A stretch of 8,850 nucleotides of DNA from a bacterium (GTDB lineage Bacteria; Dependentiae; Babeliae; Babeliales; RVW-14), in NCBI GenBank assembly GCA_010027825.1, contig RGUK01000050.1, forward strand, positions 1-8,850. The letters run 5' to 3'. The notes below the pieces were generated by a model, which saw only the letters and a program-made list of their open reading frames with translations, was not told the origin of the DNA and did no database searches. Numbering within the stretch: position 1 is the first letter of the stretch; each line of letters opens with the position of its first letter. The position numbers and the translations under genes were made by a program. This document shows positions 8,001 to 8,850 of the stretch, one piece after another.

Positions 8001-8850
8001 TCAGTGGATAAGATACCTTGTACTTACGACCGACACCGTAGGCATGGCCGTGCATGAGGTCAAGCTGAGATTTCTCCACGTTCTGCCGCCAGAGACGGTC
8101 AACGTAAGAACCGATGGGCTCGACTGTCAGGGCACGAGTCAGACGATACAGTCCCGCTTCATTGGCGAACATGATGCCTTCTCGTGTAGCAGCGATAGAA
8201 TAAGGAGCGGTACATCCGAGTCCGTTCGACTCGAGCTGCTGAGAGCGTCTACTTGCAACGTCTACCACATAGATAGAGTTTGACTTAAAGACGATAAGCG
8301 ACGAAGACTTCAAGGCTGCACCGAATGCCGACTCCGAGAAGAATGGGAATACACCGGTAATCTCCTGTCCGTCTGCTGGGTTGACGTCCACGATAGAATC
8401 CGAGCCGGTCCCGTCCTGGTCAAACGGACGATGAAAGACTTCAGCGTAGTTGACGTAGGAGAGGACAAGTCTTGATGGGAACTTCTGAGTCGTAGCTCCT
8501 ATGTTTTCACCGCCTGCCGAAACTTTCACTCCATTACCGTAGTACTCGACATTGCCAAGCGAGGACGGCATGACGAGCTCGGGAGTCGTCTTTAAGCTGT
8601 TCTCGGGGAAATTAAGAAGCATAGTCTGTCCACCAAGGTCCAAGCCTGCATTTGCAAAAAGCCAAGGACTGCTCGACACGGACTGCGAGAAATTGATGGC
8701 ATTCGAGAGGCGAAGTAAGACACGGGCTGCAGCAGAGTACAGCAGGTCTTCGTTCGCATTTCGCCAAGAGTAGTTGTAGTCTGCTGCTGTATAAACCGGA
8801 AATCCTGTATTTCCACGTTGAGTAGCCAGACAACGAACAAAAGTTTCTGC
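5053..8850 (-). CDS. Tail nozzle/stabilization-like protein with ~790-residue helical extension (5' end outside window)
   Basis: The frame is open to the right edge, giving at least 1265 residues. The GTG at 8679 is internal (visible codon 58), and protein-like sequence continues before it (VYTAADYNYSWRNANEDLLY). Visible residues 1-475 have the look of a podovirus tail nozzle/stabilization beta-propeller (T7 gp12/P22 gp10 type): short beta blades such as SLIVFKSNSIYVVD (~184-197), then GCTAPYSIAATREGIMFANE (~212-231) with LYRLT and VEPIGSYVDRLW. This fits a ring closing the tail tube. From ~476 to the stop the style changes: an Ala/Pro linker (~496-502), then long Ala/Lys/Asp/Glu-rich helical sequence with no cysteine, against about five cysteines in the first part. 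The C-terminal role is unknown; it may be an ejection-type domain fused to the nozzle. The fold call is moderate; the gene itself is certain. Confidence 0.85.
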   Translation of the reverse strand, partial: AETFVRCLATQRGNTGFPVYTAADYNYSWRNANEDLLYSAAARVLLRLSNAINFSQSVSSSPWLFANAGLDLGGQTMLLNFPENSLKTTPELVMPSSLGNVEYYGNGVKVSAGGENIGATTQKFPSRLVLSYVNYAEVFHRPFDQDGTGSDSIVDVNPADGQEITGVFPFFSESAFGAALKSSSLIVFKSNSIYVVDVASRRSQQLESNGLGCTAPYSIAATREGIMFANEAGLYRLTRALTVEPIGSYVDRLWRQNVEKSQLDLMHGHAYGVGRKYKVSYPLTGQKVPSDVLVYDYTKEDTKNSYGSWTRYTNHAATGWCNLLEDAFFCTTSGRVYQVASGNSKYDYADDGAAIECSATFRALDFGDSAIRKRVLHLLVHYRIPQLLEGSVDVNSASVGMGVNLVDSFVPLDPFYLDVPNKPDGLSTLTPYKQVTLRYAARNPKSLYFQTKISDNGLHTPLQVTGLSFRVAGLGTEGGTLQELSGEELARQQGLSAAPPTPLGAQGIGASQDVAKMAGTPNQIRAMVQDTLMERTRTKDLLGESERTNGRARYSVESLQEKMNVLEGLGSLENRVPEYIRTQLKTAAQGQISAVNAPNASAITERLASLGITDKASVDKAVNAVAKLRDGTATPEDVSAALSALKIDASITDSTTTLATNLAPFFTQTTVDDLKKQMSAVLQNFSDVKMKDLPDEFKRFADPSNNVDDAAAILGIDDAKFGDAKFGEMTLGEVRAQLKAWKTRNFQDVEILRDVLQDPSYSMTEKDFARQRLAEMGAVGVTSIEEKTNNLEAQVAAGDTVVVGGQAVKVSELMSDPKLKATIATALNSEEELTKLASTDADLAKWITNNKAALVPVRNELLKGTEKFVANNKVFADNLADLVTTHKTFMDSIIPGWNNAKDVAWADWLGSPAAGDAPAKGLYATAPTMAYVLTMPDKAKRSVALSALSKLPTESAKKFSTTFLDQIVAAAKDDQEAGQLMEAFQATENKDWITETSSTAGITLTPTFDADYTDVDYAKEVNKIVMSFASEFAVEEKNIKSGFDALKALTDKITTLRTGGPKDRQEAVRLSKLLADIKGKINSTINNDAVDKVREANKTTKEKNSYLEVSKAYDASFEKIVQGLADRKDHLGTRGAEVFAKIKSQVETLRRQATEGLISFPEAQNKMKEIQTNMAGQLAAFLFDDNHRKKNPDGAMDAMQLLKDSGVSTYLTPADRNGIRKRLDDMGKEYKTRAEANKGADPGSQLARTRYAALAQRANSLFISF
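6668..6700 (-). repeat. 15-base in-frame tandem repeat (2.2 copies)
   Basis: A perfect period of 15 bases covers 33 bases and encodes DAKFG twice in a row (GIDDAKFGDAKFGEM), within the helical extension of the nozzle-like protein. The copies are identical in DNA, so the duplication is recent, and it keeps the reading frame. Confidence 0.95.

Noticed and set aside
7837..8283. 148-residue plus-strand open frame
   Set aside because: It is antisense to the nozzle-like domain, Cys- and Arg-rich without a domain pattern, and shows no ribosome site. It is a shadow frame.
1..8850. tRNA genes, CRISPR arrays, insertion sequences or attachment sites
   Set aside because: None seen. Apart from the 62-base gap the window is filled by five minus-strand genes, and the only repeats are the two short coding repeats reported.

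Overview
The window looks like part of the structural region of a tailed double-stranded DNA bacteriophage of the short-tailed (podovirus-like) type. All convincing genes are on the minus strand and are read from high to low coordinates. Coding density is almost complete: the gaps between genes are 13, 3, 62 and 5 bases, and most starts have a Shine-Dalgarno sequence that overlaps or abuts the end of the gene before. No tRNA, integrase, mobile element, CRISPR array or clear terminator was seen. The host cannot be named. The genetic code appears standard.

In order of transcription: (1) 8850-5053, a very large protein, open at the right edge, so its true start lies outside the window. Its first ~475 visible residues resemble a tail nozzle/stabilization beta-propeller protein (T7 gp12/P22 gp10 type). 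The remaining ~790 residues are a helical, cysteine-free extension that I do not recognise. (2) 5039-4254, a 261-residue Gln/Ala-rich coiled-coil protein. (3) 4250-3438, a 270-residue coiled-coil protein with a glycine-zipper hydrophobic C-terminus. (4) 3375-1783, a 530-residue Ala/Lys/Glu-rich helical protein with a long coiled coil. (5) 1777 to the left edge, a protein of at least 592 residues with a complete GH24 phage lysozyme domain (E66, D75, T81) after two copies of an 18-residue repeat, followed by Ala/Gly-rich hydrophobic stretches.

The order nozzle, small membrane-prone proteins, large helical protein, wall hydrolase fused to a long helical protein matches the T7 gp12-gp14-gp15-gp16 arrangement. 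I therefore infer a DNA-ejection module: proteins stored in the virion that pass through the tail, cut peptidoglycan and form a conduit for DNA. This rests on gene order, composition and one clear enzymatic domain, not on detectable similarity to T7 proteins.

The most striking non-gene signal is that GATC does not occur once in 8850 bases, where about 35 are expected by chance, while other four-base palindromes are common. Synonymous codon choice shows the same avoidance. This suggests strong selection against GATC, for example by a host restriction or methylation system.
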